Shown in pieces: positions 1 through 10,809 of a stretch of 64,000 bases of DNA. Source of the DNA: Henckelia pumila. Its lineage: Eukaryota; Streptophyta; Magnoliopsida; Lamiales; Gesneriaceae. Position 1 is the first letter of the stretch; each line of letters starts with the position of its first letter. The position numbers and the translations under genes are program-made. Below the pieces are notes generated by a model. That model searched no databases and was not told the origin of the DNA. It saw only the letters and a list, made by a program, of their open reading frames with translations. The stretch covers positions 18,408,206-18,472,205 of the forward strand of contig NC_133122.1 in the NCBI RefSeq assembly GCF_033568475.1, read 5' to 3'.

Positions 1-346
1 CTTATCAGTGTAAATTTAGGAGTTTCACTTTAGGCAGTGATAATTAAGTCTTAACTTGGATTAGGGGTATTACAAGACATTGTAATGACCAAAGTCTTCT
101 AGTGTATCATTTCCGTGAGAAAGAAGGGGTGATGTAAGAGATTGAGCTCCGAACTACATCCATATACAACTTTGTGCACATTTACATTACTGCATCAAAT
201 CATATTTTCACTATTGTCATCTAGTTTAATGAGAGTCGTTTTTTGCACTAATTTTTAATAGCTCTTATTCATGTAGGAAGTTGAGAAAATTCTAGTTAAG
301 AAGATTAACATTTTCTTAACCTCATAACAATAAATTACAAAAGTTG
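1..346. other. AT-rich intergenic DNA
   Basis: No coding region or recognisable element is visible here. The sequence is AT-rich with short homopolymer runs and ends where the SINE body begins. Confidence 0.6.
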
Positions 347-545
347 CCCCTAAGGGGGTGTCCAAGTTGGTGGAGTAGGTGAACTCTTGGCCAGAGGTCA
401 GGAGTTTGATTTCCCCTACCAACACCTTCTTGGACTAGTCTGTCACACGGGGCTTGCCTATGCGGTTTACCTGACTAACGTAGTTTGCAAGCTATTGCAT
501 TAATCCGGGGGTTTACCCAATGCGTAAGTGTGTATTCACCCCCCC
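347..545 (+). mobile_element. tRNA-derived SINE, Au-like
   Basis: A tRNA-like head carries a polymerase III A box (TGGTGGAGTAGG, 368-379) and a degenerate B box (AGTTTGATTTCC, about 403-414). The tRNA-unrelated body contains phrases typical of the plant Au SINE: GGGCTTGCCTA, GCGGTTTACCT, GCAAGCTATTGCAT and GGGTTTACCCA. The 3' end runs into a C-rich tract near 539-548 rather than a clear T or A tail. No target duplication could be fixed. The family is recognised from memory of Au SINEs. The orientation follows from the A-then-B box order. Confidence 0.75.
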
Positions 546-582
546 CCCTCTTCTACACACACAACCGATCCCCGACATTTTA

Positions 583-739
583 TTTCTCAAAATTTTAATG
601 AATGCATTATTATTATTTTTTTTCCAAAACTCGAAAAAAAATTTATTCATCTAAATGAATAAATCTTAGTTACATTGTAACTATTTTTTAGAACATATGA
701 TAACAAATATTATATTAAAATTCGAAGTAAGATACATAA
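583..739 (+). repeat. Dispersed repeat, copy 1 (matches 8307-8462)
   Basis: About 150 bp, from TTTCTCAAAATTTTAATGAATGC to GAAGTAAGATACATA, recurs almost unchanged at 8307-8462 apart from small indels. Here it directly follows the SINE. At 8.3 kb it is cut by the Tekay element. It may be a fragment of an old duplication or of an unrecognised transposon. No coding potential is visible. Confidence 0.8.
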
Positions 740-1628
740 TCATAATATCAATTTAATAACATTAAATATACTAAAAATTCACGACAAAATATTTACATTA
801 AAAAATTGAAAAACATTTTTAAAATTTTACGATCACCTAGTCAATCAAATCAATCAGCGCAACATAGTTTGACGCACTAGAACTTCCTAAGAGATCACTC
901 ATCCTAGTAATGATATCACCCTTGCAAGCTTAATCCTATAAATTTTATATTTTATTTAATATTTCAGATAACAATGAGAACTATATATAAAGCTATCACA
1001 AAAACTCAAAATCATATATAACTGAAATTAAATGAAATGACATAACCAATACAGTTAATTATTTTTTATAACATGTTAAAATATATATTTATATTAAAGT
1101 TTTACTTAATATTAGTATAAATAATAACATAAGTCTACCGTTATAAAAAATTCAAGATGACACTATTTTTTAGTAAAAAGTTAGAAACGTAATATTATAT
1201 ATTAACATATAAGGCATCGTTTGACTCGAGTATAAATAGTCCATGTATAACTTATCTTATCCAATCACTCGTTCTTCTCATCATATTATTTATCTATCTA
1301 TTAATTATTTATTTTACATCTATCAAATCATTAATAATTTATTTTATATCAATCAAATCATTAAATTTAAATTATTATATTACCCCTATAAATAATATTA
1401 TTCATATTTTATTTATTTTTAAAAGAACAAAATTGTAATTTATTATTATTATATAAAATTTAATCAATCAAATCAAAATCAAATCAAATAACTATAATAA
1501 TCTATCAATCAAATCAATTACTTTATTAACTATCATTTAAATTTTTTTTATTACATTTTATTATTATTTAGTAAAAAGTTGGAATCGTAAAGAAAATTAA
1601 GAAGGTATCTCAAGAGACTTAAAACAGT
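740..1628. other. AT-rich intergenic DNA, no gene seen
   Basis: There are no plausible exons. Low-complexity stretches such as repeated ATCAATCAAATCAA phrases occur around 1310-1520. Confidence 0.6.
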
Positions 1629-1633
1629 GTGCA

Positions 1634-1857
1634 TGTTATAAATCATAAAATAATAAGAGATATGAATAGAGAGAATTCATGAGAGAAGAGATAATCATAT
1701 GAGTCAATACTCAGGTGCAAATTTCATTGAACTCAATCACCCCTATTTATAGGGAAAAATTACAAGATACAAATCTGTACAAATATTATCTTTACATATT
1801 TATCTTGATCACATATTAAATAAGATAATCATTTATAATAATAATATATTTATAACA
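1634..1857 (-). repeat. LTR (3') of the 4.4 kb element
   Basis: This 224-bp repeat is nearly identical to 5818-6041 and has TG...CA termini. It is preceded by the target duplication GTGCA. Confidence 0.9.
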
Positions 1858-1953
1858 CTCCCCCTTAGATGATTATTTGCACAAGCAATCAATTTTTCAA
1901 AATCTCCATTTGGCAAGATTGATGTTCGGGAACTTCATCGGGACTCAAATGCT

Positions 1954-2216
1954 GCCTCGTTAAAACCTTGACAGTAAAACCTCGTGGAAAAATCTGAACG
2001 AAGGAAAAAGAGTACAACAACATATGCTTTCTTTGGATGTCTTCCCGACGATAGATGCGCCTCGTTAAAACCTTATCAGGAAAAACTCAATGGGACAAAA
2101 TCCTAATGAAGGAAAAAGAGTACGACATCTCGTGATACTTGTTAATTGCCTCATTAAAAACCTTGTTATGAAAAACCACGTGGGAAAAATCATAGACAAG
2201 AAAAAAAGAGTACAAC
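1954..2216 (-). repeat. Three tandem-like units in the 3' region of the 4.4 kb element
   Basis: Units at about 1954-2014, 2059-2127 and 2148-2216 each contain GCCTC(G/A)TTAAAA(A)CCTT, then a GGAAAAA-type phrase, then GAAGGAAAAAGAGTAC. Spacing is about 95 bp. Such units are familiar near one end of many plant LTR elements. They lie in the presumed 3' untranslated region. Function unknown. Confidence 0.75.
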
Positions 2217-5200
2217 TTTAATTGTTGCCCCTCTTGCAAGCATCACTTTTAATTATTAACTCTTAATATTTCAATCTTATGCACTTATTTGCCAAAAATT
2301 GATTTAGATGCTGATTTTGCCATAGGCATGGTACTTCAAGACCAAATATCTTTTCTTCTTCTTCAAGTTGGCAAAAACAATATTTTGAGCATCGAATCCT
2401 TCGATGATGTTTCAATATTTATCACCATCAAATCAGTGCATCCACGATAAGTGCAAATATTTTCTCATAATCCGCTTGAAATACTTTGAGAAACTTTGCT
2501 AATATTTGCTCATATTGCCACATATCATTGTTATTGAAAGTTCAACAAGTTGTAGTTCAAAATAATCATCATTTTGCGTAATAGAAAAACACACGAATGA
2601 TTATATCATTTTGATCCCAAATAATTTGGGAAATCTCATATTTTAATATACTTGTTATTCTTCATGAATAACATAATCCAAATTGGATTCATTAAAAATA
2701 ATTGATCGTTCACGCTTCTAGCGTTCTTTTTCATTTACTTGCAAGTAATATAAGATATGGTTCTGCAGGACATTAATTTATTTCATAACGACCAACCTCC
2801 ATTATTCCTTTCACATATCTATTCACACATTTTCTTTAAAGGGGTTCTTCGTCACTAAAGACGATTTAAATTATTCAACTCGAACATAAATGAAGCTAAA
2901 CGATCTTATACACAAGATCAAATAATGTATTTGAGATTTAAACTTTGAACATCATGTTCACTTTATATTTCATTGGGATCGATCTCAAATATTCTTGTAG
3001 CTTCTATTTCCTCCCCTCAATGTTGGAAACATTGTTTTACAAGAATAATAAATGAGAATATCGCGTCATAAAATCTCATTCCTCAAGATATATAATTGAT
3101 CATAATATTCAATATATTTCCAACATATTTACAATCCCTTCAAGAGATTTATTGTAGTGCATTTCTCGCACAAACATTAACTTTCAGTACATAATCATTT
3201 GGCATAATATTTATAATATATCATTCAGATATCCCCAAATATGACGCATTTATTCTCATGGTTTAATAGTTGATTGGAGGCAAAATAAATCAACTAAACC
3301 AACATATTTATAATCATAAAATTGATATGTATATCCTCTTTTGATCAAGCTTGTCTTGATTACATATTCTGGAAATTTTTCTCAATACGTATTTTCGCAA
3401 ACATCATGTTGTGCTTTGTGGACCCACGTTATTTATTCATTCCAGATAAAATGGGGACTTCTATCAATTTGAGCTTTTATGATAGTGATATCAAATTTGA
3501 TAAGCAAATAAAAATTCATAAAATCTTCTGGATCTTTGATTCAAAAATATCCATATTTATCGATCCAGGAACTTTTGGCTTGTTCATTAACAACTTTTTG
3601 CACTATCAATAGTTTTTCAACTATTTATATAATTTGAATGCTCAATTCAATCCATTATGTCAAACTCTGAAAGTATTTGTATCAATGATACTTTTTGAGC
3701 TCTTTAGCTCTTCAAGAAATATTGATTTGTAATATACTATTTAAACCAAATCAATATCTACTAGATTCAAAAATCCATATACGTCAATGTTTATCACTAT
3801 TTTATAATATCAAGCACGTCATTATTTTCATCGTCACTCAAACGATCTTCTAGATCTTTAAAACATCCAATCAATATCCGATGAAACATATGATTTGGGT
3901 AGACATCAACGTTCTCCACAAACTTTTATATCTTGCTTGATATATATCAATAAATCTTTTACGTACTTCAGGTACGATAGTGATACGAGATACCGATGTA
4001 CGTTTAGTACAATCCTTGATTATGACGTATATCTCAATAGTTTGTGCCAAATTCATATATTGCTTCATACGGAATGACATATTCTTCCTTGAAGAATTAA
4101 ACTACAGTGTATCAACTGTGTTCATTGGCACTATCACATTCACTTAAAATAATGGACCACATTAATCAGACAACTTTCATAATTGTCTTTCCTTGAACAA
4201 AATACTATAAATAAGATATTATAATTAAAGAATAAAATATCGGACGTACCTTTTCAAATACCTTTATGCATCAAGTATATTGTTTACCTTCAATAGTAAC
4301 ATTCAATTTATCACGAATATCGTTTTACATTAAATTCATGTTCCTACATGTAAGATAATAACGTGTGATAAAAATACTCTATCATTCATTTAAAAAATGA
4401 TAGCTTAATCAAATGATTGAAAAAATTCAAAATTTATATCCACAATCAAAATTGAGGAATTTAAAATCCATAATCAAAATTTTACGGAATAAAGATGTAA
4501 CAACCCAATATATCCTTAAAATATAAAATTTCTCAAATCAAAAATTTTATCACCAAATTGCATAATCAATATCTCATGCAATATATTGACTAATAGATTC
4601 ACAAAATATGTAGTTCTTATTTTATATCATCAAAATAATTTATGTGAATCAAAACACATGCTAGAGTTTTTCAAAATTTAGTTTAAACATAATTTGTCAA
4701 AAATAAATTAGTTCAATAAATAAATAAAATGGCTTGAAGTTAGTCATATATTAACCCATTAATATCATAATGCATAGGCTACCATCAATCTATCGTCGTC
4801 GTTGCCCAATATAGATGATGATCCAATTCATTGGGTTTAACGTTTATTTTTGTTTTTTGATTGATAGTGTTGCGATCTTACTACCGCACATTCATAATCG
4901 TCAATCAATAGCTTATGCAGTTCATCATTGAACATCAAGTCGCTATTCATAAAAATAGTGACAAATAATATATCATGCTTCTTCTAGAGCATTAAAAACA
5001 AATATATGATTTGAATCGATATCAAGTCAATATCTTTTGATATATATATTACATATATATTTAATAATCTTTTCTTATGGATATTGAAAATTTTAGATCA
5101 TATATCGATATTCTTTGAGAAATTATATTAAATTTCTCAATTAATAAGATCTCAACAACCAAAAGGGCATTACATTATATTCTTCGAGAATATTTCCAAA

Positions 5201-5817
5201 TTTTGGATCTTATATTAATATTCTTCAAGAATATTATCAAATCTTGTATCTTTTTATCAATATTTCAATATTGATATATTATGACATGAGAACAATTTCT
5301 TCAATGATATTTATAGATATTTGATATCATATCAGATATCAATCATAATTTCTTCACTTTCTCAATATACGAAATCATATATCTCATCTTTATCATGAAT
5401 CTATTCAGATTCTTAATATATTATATTATAACTAGGAATCTCTTTAGATTCTCAATATATTTGATCTTATGTCAGATCTTAATTTTGAATATCTCAATAT
5501 TCAATATATTATATCATGAATTCATGAATATCTTTTCAAATATCAAAATTGTAATCATGAATCTCTCAATATTCTCAATTCATTATATCATGATCATGAA
5601 TTTCTTCAAATTTTCAATATAAAATTATGTTGTGCTACTTTATAGCCATCAACATATTCATGATATTTCATGGGCACCGATATATCAATTATTTCATTGT
5701 ACTACTTCTAGAGAACCAATGAACATCTCTCATAAAATTGATTGTGCTATTCCAATAGCATCAATAAAATGAGAATTATTTTCATTCTCAGTTGGTTACA
5801 ACATCGTGCTGATAACG

Positions 5818-6041
5818 TGTTATAAATCATAAAAAAATAAGAGAGATGAATAGAGAAAATTCATGAGAGAAGAGATAATCATATGAGTCAATACTCAGGT
5901 GCAAATTTCATTGAACTCAATCACCCCTATTTATAGGGAAAAATTACAAGATACAAATCTGTACAAATATTATCTTTACATATTTATCTTGATCACATAT
6001 TAAATAAGATAATCATCTATAATAATAATATATTTATAACA
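5818..6041 (-). repeat. LTR (5') of the 4.4 kb element
   Basis: This is the 224-bp partner of 1634-1857. It is followed by GTGCA at 6042-6046. The plus-strand sequence just left of it (5805-5817, ATCGTGCTGATAACG) reads as a primer-site-like CGTTATCAGCACGAT on the minus strand. Confidence 0.9.
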
Positions 6042-6046
6042 GTGCA

Positions 6047-6643
6047 CAATTTGTATAGACAGCTTTACTTAATTGATGGTAATTTAATGTACATGGTTTA
6101 CGGCTGTCTTATTTAAATTGATGATAATTTATTGTCCAATAATTACAACTATTATTTTCTTTTTTAACTAATAATTAATTTGGCCTAGAACTTTCCATAT
6201 TTGAGAAAAACTGTGTTTTTATAATAAGAGATGAAAATATTTGTATTGCATCATTAATTTGAAATTAAATAATTTTTTTATTCTTATTTAGATGTTCAAA
6301 AACTAAATAATATAGAGGAACTGTTTGCTAAAGACAAAGACATGCCAAGCATTATTTCACAGGCCTATATATAAACTTATTTTATTTGATAATTCACTTG
6401 TCATCAATCACTAGCTTTTCACCTAATTTTAGTTTGTATAAATTTCTAACCAAATATTTATAGACAGTGGTAGTGTGAGAGAGTTTATATGACACTATAT
6501 AAAAAATTAATTACAACTTAATTATATCCAACAATGATAGCTAAAATTTGATCACATGAATTTTGCGATTTACACCAACAAACTCATCACAAGTGAATTG
6601 CATATATAAGCATAACATATATAAAAAGAAAAGGTAATTAAAT
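6047..6643. other. Intergenic, 3' flank of kinase gene A
   Basis: AT-rich sequence with no exon-like stretch. It presumably contains the 3'UTR and polyadenylation region of the minus-strand kinase gene. Confidence 0.5.
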
Positions 6644-7573
6644 TCAAATTTCTTTGAACCAATCATGATCGAGAGCTTCAGCGGCCGTGATTCTGCTTTG
6701 AGGATCGTAAGTCAAAAACCTTTTCAGCAGATGAAGTCCCTTGGGTGAAATAATCAAACAAAATCTATCAAACAATTCGTTCTTGGTCAGTGCCTTGGTT
6801 ATTTTCCGCAGCTGTTCATTCTCCGAATTCCCTTGTAAAACCACTTGGTTCAGCAACATTTCTCCCATAATACACCCCACAGACCACATATCCACCGCGC
6901 AAGAATACACCGTCGCCTCAGTAGTCAGCAGCTCGGGGGCCATATACCACAAAGTTCCCACATGATGAGAATGGCTATCAAACTCTCTTTCGAACCGTTT
7001 CGACAACCCGAAATCGCATATTTTCAGCTCCCCGTTGCCACTCAGAAGGATGTTGGAGGGCTTCAAATCTCTGTGCATGATCCCGTTTCGGTGAAGAAAG
7101 GAGACCCCCTCTAGCAACTGTCTCATCAAGTACTTGACTTCCCAATATTCCATGAATTTACCCTCTGTACTAATTCCGTCCATGAACCCTCTGAGGTCGT
7201 TTTCGACGTATTCCATCACCACGTAAACATCCTTGTATTCATCCACCACCACTTGCTTGAACTCAACAAACCACGGCCGACCGACGAGAGATTGTAGAAT
7301 GTCGATTTCTCTCAACGATGATCTTGAGAATCCGTGGACTTGTTTCTTCATCGCCACGATTTTGCCGGTTTTCTTCTCCCGGGCTAGGTAAACTCTGCCG
7401 TAGCTTCCTCGACCGATCTCCTGCAAAAGTTCGTACTCATCTGCTCTCCCGAATTCGATCCCTCCCTTGGATTCATATGCGATTTTTGGCTTGGGGAAGT
7501 GCATTTGATAATCTATGGTGATTAACGGTGTTTTTGGCTTGGGGAAGTGCATTTGATAATCCACGGTCACCAT
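6644..7573 (-). CDS. CDKG-like protein kinase, copy A
   Basis: A 309-residue, single-exon serine/threonine kinase of the CMGC (cyclin-dependent kinase) group. Visible elements are the glycine loop IGRGSYGRV (53-61), the ATP-binding Lys76, the C-helix SLREI with Glu89, the catalytic loop HRDLKPSN (167-174), DFG (187-189) and WYMAPE ending at 214. SLRE resembles the PLTSLRE cyclin-binding helix of CDKG/CDK11, so a cyclin-dependent role in cell-cycle or RNA processing is a family inference. Oddities: the N-terminus contains a 16-residue tandem duplication (DYQMHFPKPK at 5-14 and 21-30). The T-loop Thr position is Ser202. The CMGC insert between helices G and H is largely missing. The protein stops right after WFKEI, without the usual C-terminal tail. 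The ATG is supported by a TATA box about 80 bp upstream. All catalytic residues are present, so activity is plausible. Confidence 0.85.
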   Translation of the reverse strand: MVTVDYQMHFPKPKTPLITIDYQMHFPKPKIAYESKGGIEFGRADEYELLQEIGRGSYGRVYLAREKKTGKIVAMKKQVHGFSRSSLREIDILQSLVGRPWFVEFKQVVVDEYKDVYVVMEYVENDLRGFMDGISTEGKFMEYWEVKYLMRQLLEGVSFLHRNGIMHRDLKPSNILLSGNGELKICDFGLSKRFEREFDSHSHHVGTLWYMAPELLTTEATVYSCAVDMWSVGCIMGEMLLNQVVLQGNSENEQLRKITKALTKNELFDRFCLIISPKGLHLLKRFLTYDPQSRITAAEALDHDWFKEI

Positions 7574-7650
7574 GGTAAATTATATGATGAAACAATATTG
7601 AATATAGCTTGGGAATTTGTCCACACTTTTTTTGTTTTAGAATGAAAGAA

Positions 7651-7660
7651 CTATTTATAG
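7651..7660 (-). promoter_or_regulatory. TATA box of kinase gene A
   Basis: CTATAAATAG on the minus strand, about 80 bp upstream of the ATG. The surrounding bases (TAGAATGAA ... ATAGATTTTA) match those upstream of kinase B, so the promoter was duplicated with the gene. Confidence 0.7.
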
Positions 7661-8306
7661 ATTTTAAAACACATAAAGGAAATCCTAGCTAGAAGATGAC
7701 TCCTAAATCTAATATAACTACCAAATTTGTTATTGGATTAATCTTGAAGATAAGAAGGGACATTTTCGTCTAAAAGGTTGCAAAAATTATATAAAATATC
7801 ACTCCGCATCACAAGTTAGATTCTAGTAATCAATAAAACTTGGGTAAATTATCTTGTTGCACAAGTTGCCCTGCGATTGCAAAACCTAGAAATTAGTATA
7901 AAAATATGGATGAGCGTGTAGTAATAAAATATCAACAAATCCCTTAAAAATAATAATAATAATAAAATATAGACAAATAATTTATTTATAATAAAACTAT
8001 TCAATTATGTTTAATAAATAAATAATTATATACATTTATATTTATCTCAAAAATAAAAATACAAATAATTAAATAAAATATATATTCTCACAATATATTT
8101 CTAATAATGTTATAGATATATTTAATTTTAAATGAATTATTATATAAAAAATATTTATGTCATTTGAGATAACGTTGAAATGAAAATACCAATATTTTGT
8201 CATTAAATCGAATTCTATACCAATGCATTCGATATTTTGGTTAAATGAAACTGTTATCATTAAAAAAATAGAAAAAAAGATATCTAAAAATTCATATATT
8301 ATTTTT
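7661..8306. other. Intergenic, upstream of kinase A
   Basis: AT-rich, no exon seen. The part nearest the gene is weakly alignable to the upstream region of kinase B. Confidence 0.5.
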
Positions 8307-8462
8307 TTCTCAAAATTTTAATGAATGCATTATTAATTTTTTTTTCCAAAACTCAAAAAATTTGTTATTCATCTAAATGAATATACCTTGGTTAAAATTT
8401 GTAACTATTTTTTAGAACATATGTTAACAATATTATATTAAAATTCGAAGTAAGATACATAT
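8307..8462 (+). repeat. Dispersed repeat, copy 2 (matches 583-739)
   Basis: About 150 bp nearly identical to 583-739. It ends exactly at the TG of the Tekay LTR, so the retroelement or a later deletion interrupts it. Confidence 0.8.
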
Positions 8463-10712
8463 TGTGGGGACCCGAGTTCTAATCTCTAACTTCAATACAC
8501 TAAACCAAATAATCATAATTAATAGCCAAGCATCAAAGACTAAATAAAATAAAAAAATTTTCTTTTTTTAAAAGTGGAGCACCTCGCTCGATCGGTGAAA
8601 AGAAACCGATCGAGCGAGCCCTGAAGCTCAACTTCTCGGGTTGGGAATATTTTGGCCTCGCTCGATCGGTCAATCTTCACCGATCGAGCGAGCCAAATTT
8701 GCTCACTTCTCTGCCTCAGAAATGAAGGCCTCGCTCGATCGGTCAATCTTCACCGATCGAGCGGGCTCATTGTGCAGAAAATAAACAGAAGATCTGTTGC
8801 TGTAAAAAACAAGTCCCTTCAATTCTTTTCCATCTAGTATCACCTCATGCATAATCTATACATACTCATAGGCTAACATGCTTTCTAACATGATATAGTT
8901 GAAGAAGAACAAGATCACCATATACTAAAATATAATCTCATGCTAGAATCACATATCATACAAGAATCATTGTTATACAAGAAGGATTAGGCTACAACAT
9001 GTTGTCTTAAGGATTTACATACATCATCTCAAATCCTATGAACATCAACAAGACTACAACTTAATAACCAACAAGTCTTGATAAGAGTAGCTACAACATG
9101 ATCATTTTCTTGCAGCTAACATATATACTTGACAACTAAACTCGGATCACCACTCTATTCTCTCATTCCTTGTTCTTCAAGCTCGCTTCTGCCCTGTTCC
9201 ACTCCCGCCTATTGCCATGACACATACAACATAACAATAGCCGGATAACTCCGGTGAAAAATATATTTCCTAGTAAAAGCAACTAACATGCAAATCATGT
9301 CATATATATCAAACTCAGGATATAATTAAAAGACAATGCATGTTTTAAAAACAAATACTTTCGAATCATTTCTCATTTCGTCCATTGGGATCCCGAGAAG
9401 AAAATATCATAGCTAAACCACCGATACTCCCAATCGAGGTGGGGCTACTTATTCTACTTCTCTAGACTTTGAAGCCACCATACATGCAAATTGGATGCTA
9501 GGCTAACTCAACCACCTAGGCCATACACATATAGTTCCTCAAATCGTCTATTCGAACGTTTCAGTTCATTTTAAAATCAAAGAACAAGTCTCACAAGATG
9601 AATGCAACATATACATCGATATAACATTCATTGACCTCAAGGACTCATTCAACAATTCATAAAAAAACACATAAAAGCAAACAAGCAAATAAGTATGTGA
9701 TTTAAGGGAACTCGATACAAACCATCTCGAGTTATAGTCTCATTCAAATAATAGTCCACTTTTACCTTTCGATTGTGATGTTTAAGAACAACTTCAAGAT
9801 ATCCAAATCTGAATAATAACACCATCATCTAGTTTAAAAATCTGCTCAAGCTACAGCCCAACTTCAAAGCAAAATGCTACCAACCTTGTGCTTTCTTCTA
9901 TCGGTTTCGAAGTCGGACTTCTCGAATTGACGTCCCCTATTTATAATCTAAAATCACAGCATATGTACCATGGAAATATCAGCTTTAGCTCATGTCAATG
10001 GCATCTCAAACATAAGCAAGCAAAACAGCTTCAATTCACAAGTTTGACGGAGTAAAGGAAAAAATTCGGCAACCGAAACTCAACTATATCAAAGCTCACA
10101 AATATAAACAACATATATCAGCTGCATATCAACTCAAACCCATCATATCAGCAAGCATATGATTCGAATATTGACTGGGAAATCATAAGAAACTGATCCA
10201 ACATCCATTCTTCAACCCAACTTCAATATAACAAAGTATAGAAGTTCAACAACATCATTTCATAATCACATCTGATCTCTGCCATTTTCGAACTATTAAA
10301 CCATGAAGAATCAAAAGAAAACTTACATCAATTCGAAGGTATCGTTTCAAGGAGTCCGGAATACTTTTCGAAATCGAATTCGGATAACCGAAACTCAAGA
10401 TATTGCAATTTAAAGATGAAAAATGAAACATGGAATTCTTGACTCTTCTCCCTCGGTTCTTCCTTCTGAATTTCTGATGAAATATGATGGTATACACGTG
10501 AAGACTTAGAATCAAAACAAGTGTCCACCAAAATTTCCACTATTTGCACTTTGGCCCCTCAAGTCTTCAATAAATGCAACTCAGTCCTCAAATTTTCAAT
10601 TCATTCAATTTCAATCCTAATCAATTTAAGAATATTAGAATTTAAATCAAAACTCCAAATATTCTCAAATTAAATATTCTCGGATTAAAATTAAATAATT
10701 CCGGGCGTTACA
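8463..10712 (-). repeat. 3' LTR of Tekay A (2250 bp)
   Basis: Plus-strand termini are TGTGGGGACC ... GGGCGTTACA, i.e. TGTAACGCCC ... CCCCACA on the element's strand. A TATA-like TTATAAATAG lies at 9937-9946 (minus). Three perfect hairpins lie at 8583-8618, 8657-8692 and 8730-8765. A purine tract on the minus strand (GTGGGGGAGAAT, 10713-10724) follows. Confidence 0.88.
8583..8765. repeat. Three hairpin-forming palindromes in the Tekay A LTR
   Basis: Each unit has 14-bp arms, CTCGCTCGATCGGT and ACCGATCGAGCGAG, around an 8-bp loop: 8583-8618, 8657-8692 and 8730-8765. The last arm ends GCGGG instead of GCGAG. They recur at 15980-16164 in the other LTR. They sit in the 3' part of the LTR relative to transcription. 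Confidence 0.9.
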
Positions 10713-10809
10713 ATTCTCCCCCACTAAGACACGATTTCGTCCTCGAAATCTCAAGTACTAACAGCACATAAGATATATCAGATAACATAAAACTAAAGGA
10801 GAACTCACA

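Larger units (their letters stand above)
1634..6041 (-). mobile_element. Complete non-coding (LARD-like) LTR retrotransposon, 4.4 kb
   Basis: Two 224-bp terminal repeats (1634-1857 and 5818-6041) begin TGTTATAAATC and end TTTATAACA. They are flanked by a perfect 5-bp target duplication, GTGCA (1629-1633 and 6042-6046). The element reads on the minus strand. A purine tract (AAGGGGGAG on the minus strand, just inside the left LTR at 1858-1866) marks the 3' side. A primer-site-like TTATCAGCACG lies just inside the right LTR, as in many plant Copia elements. The roughly 3.96 kb interior has no gag or pol reading frame. It consists of AT-rich sequence plus three related units near the 3' end and many short ATATCTTCAAGAATATT-like phrases at 5.0-5.6 kb. 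It is either an old decayed copy or a naturally non-autonomous element. The near-identical LTRs favour the latter. Confidence 0.88.

Noticed and set aside
368..414. Possible tRNA gene
   Set aside because: A and B boxes exist but no cloverleaf closes, and the body continues as an Au-like SINE.
3322..3612. 96-codon open frame on the plus strand within the 4.4 kb element
   Set aside because: Low-complexity, AT-rich composition with no family resemblance, and opposite to the element's inferred orientation.
8540..8837. Small proteins encoded by the CG-rich LTR palindromes (also at 15.9, 32.9 and 39.9 kb)
   Set aside because: The frames arise from the palindromic repeats on both strands and have no homology or start context.
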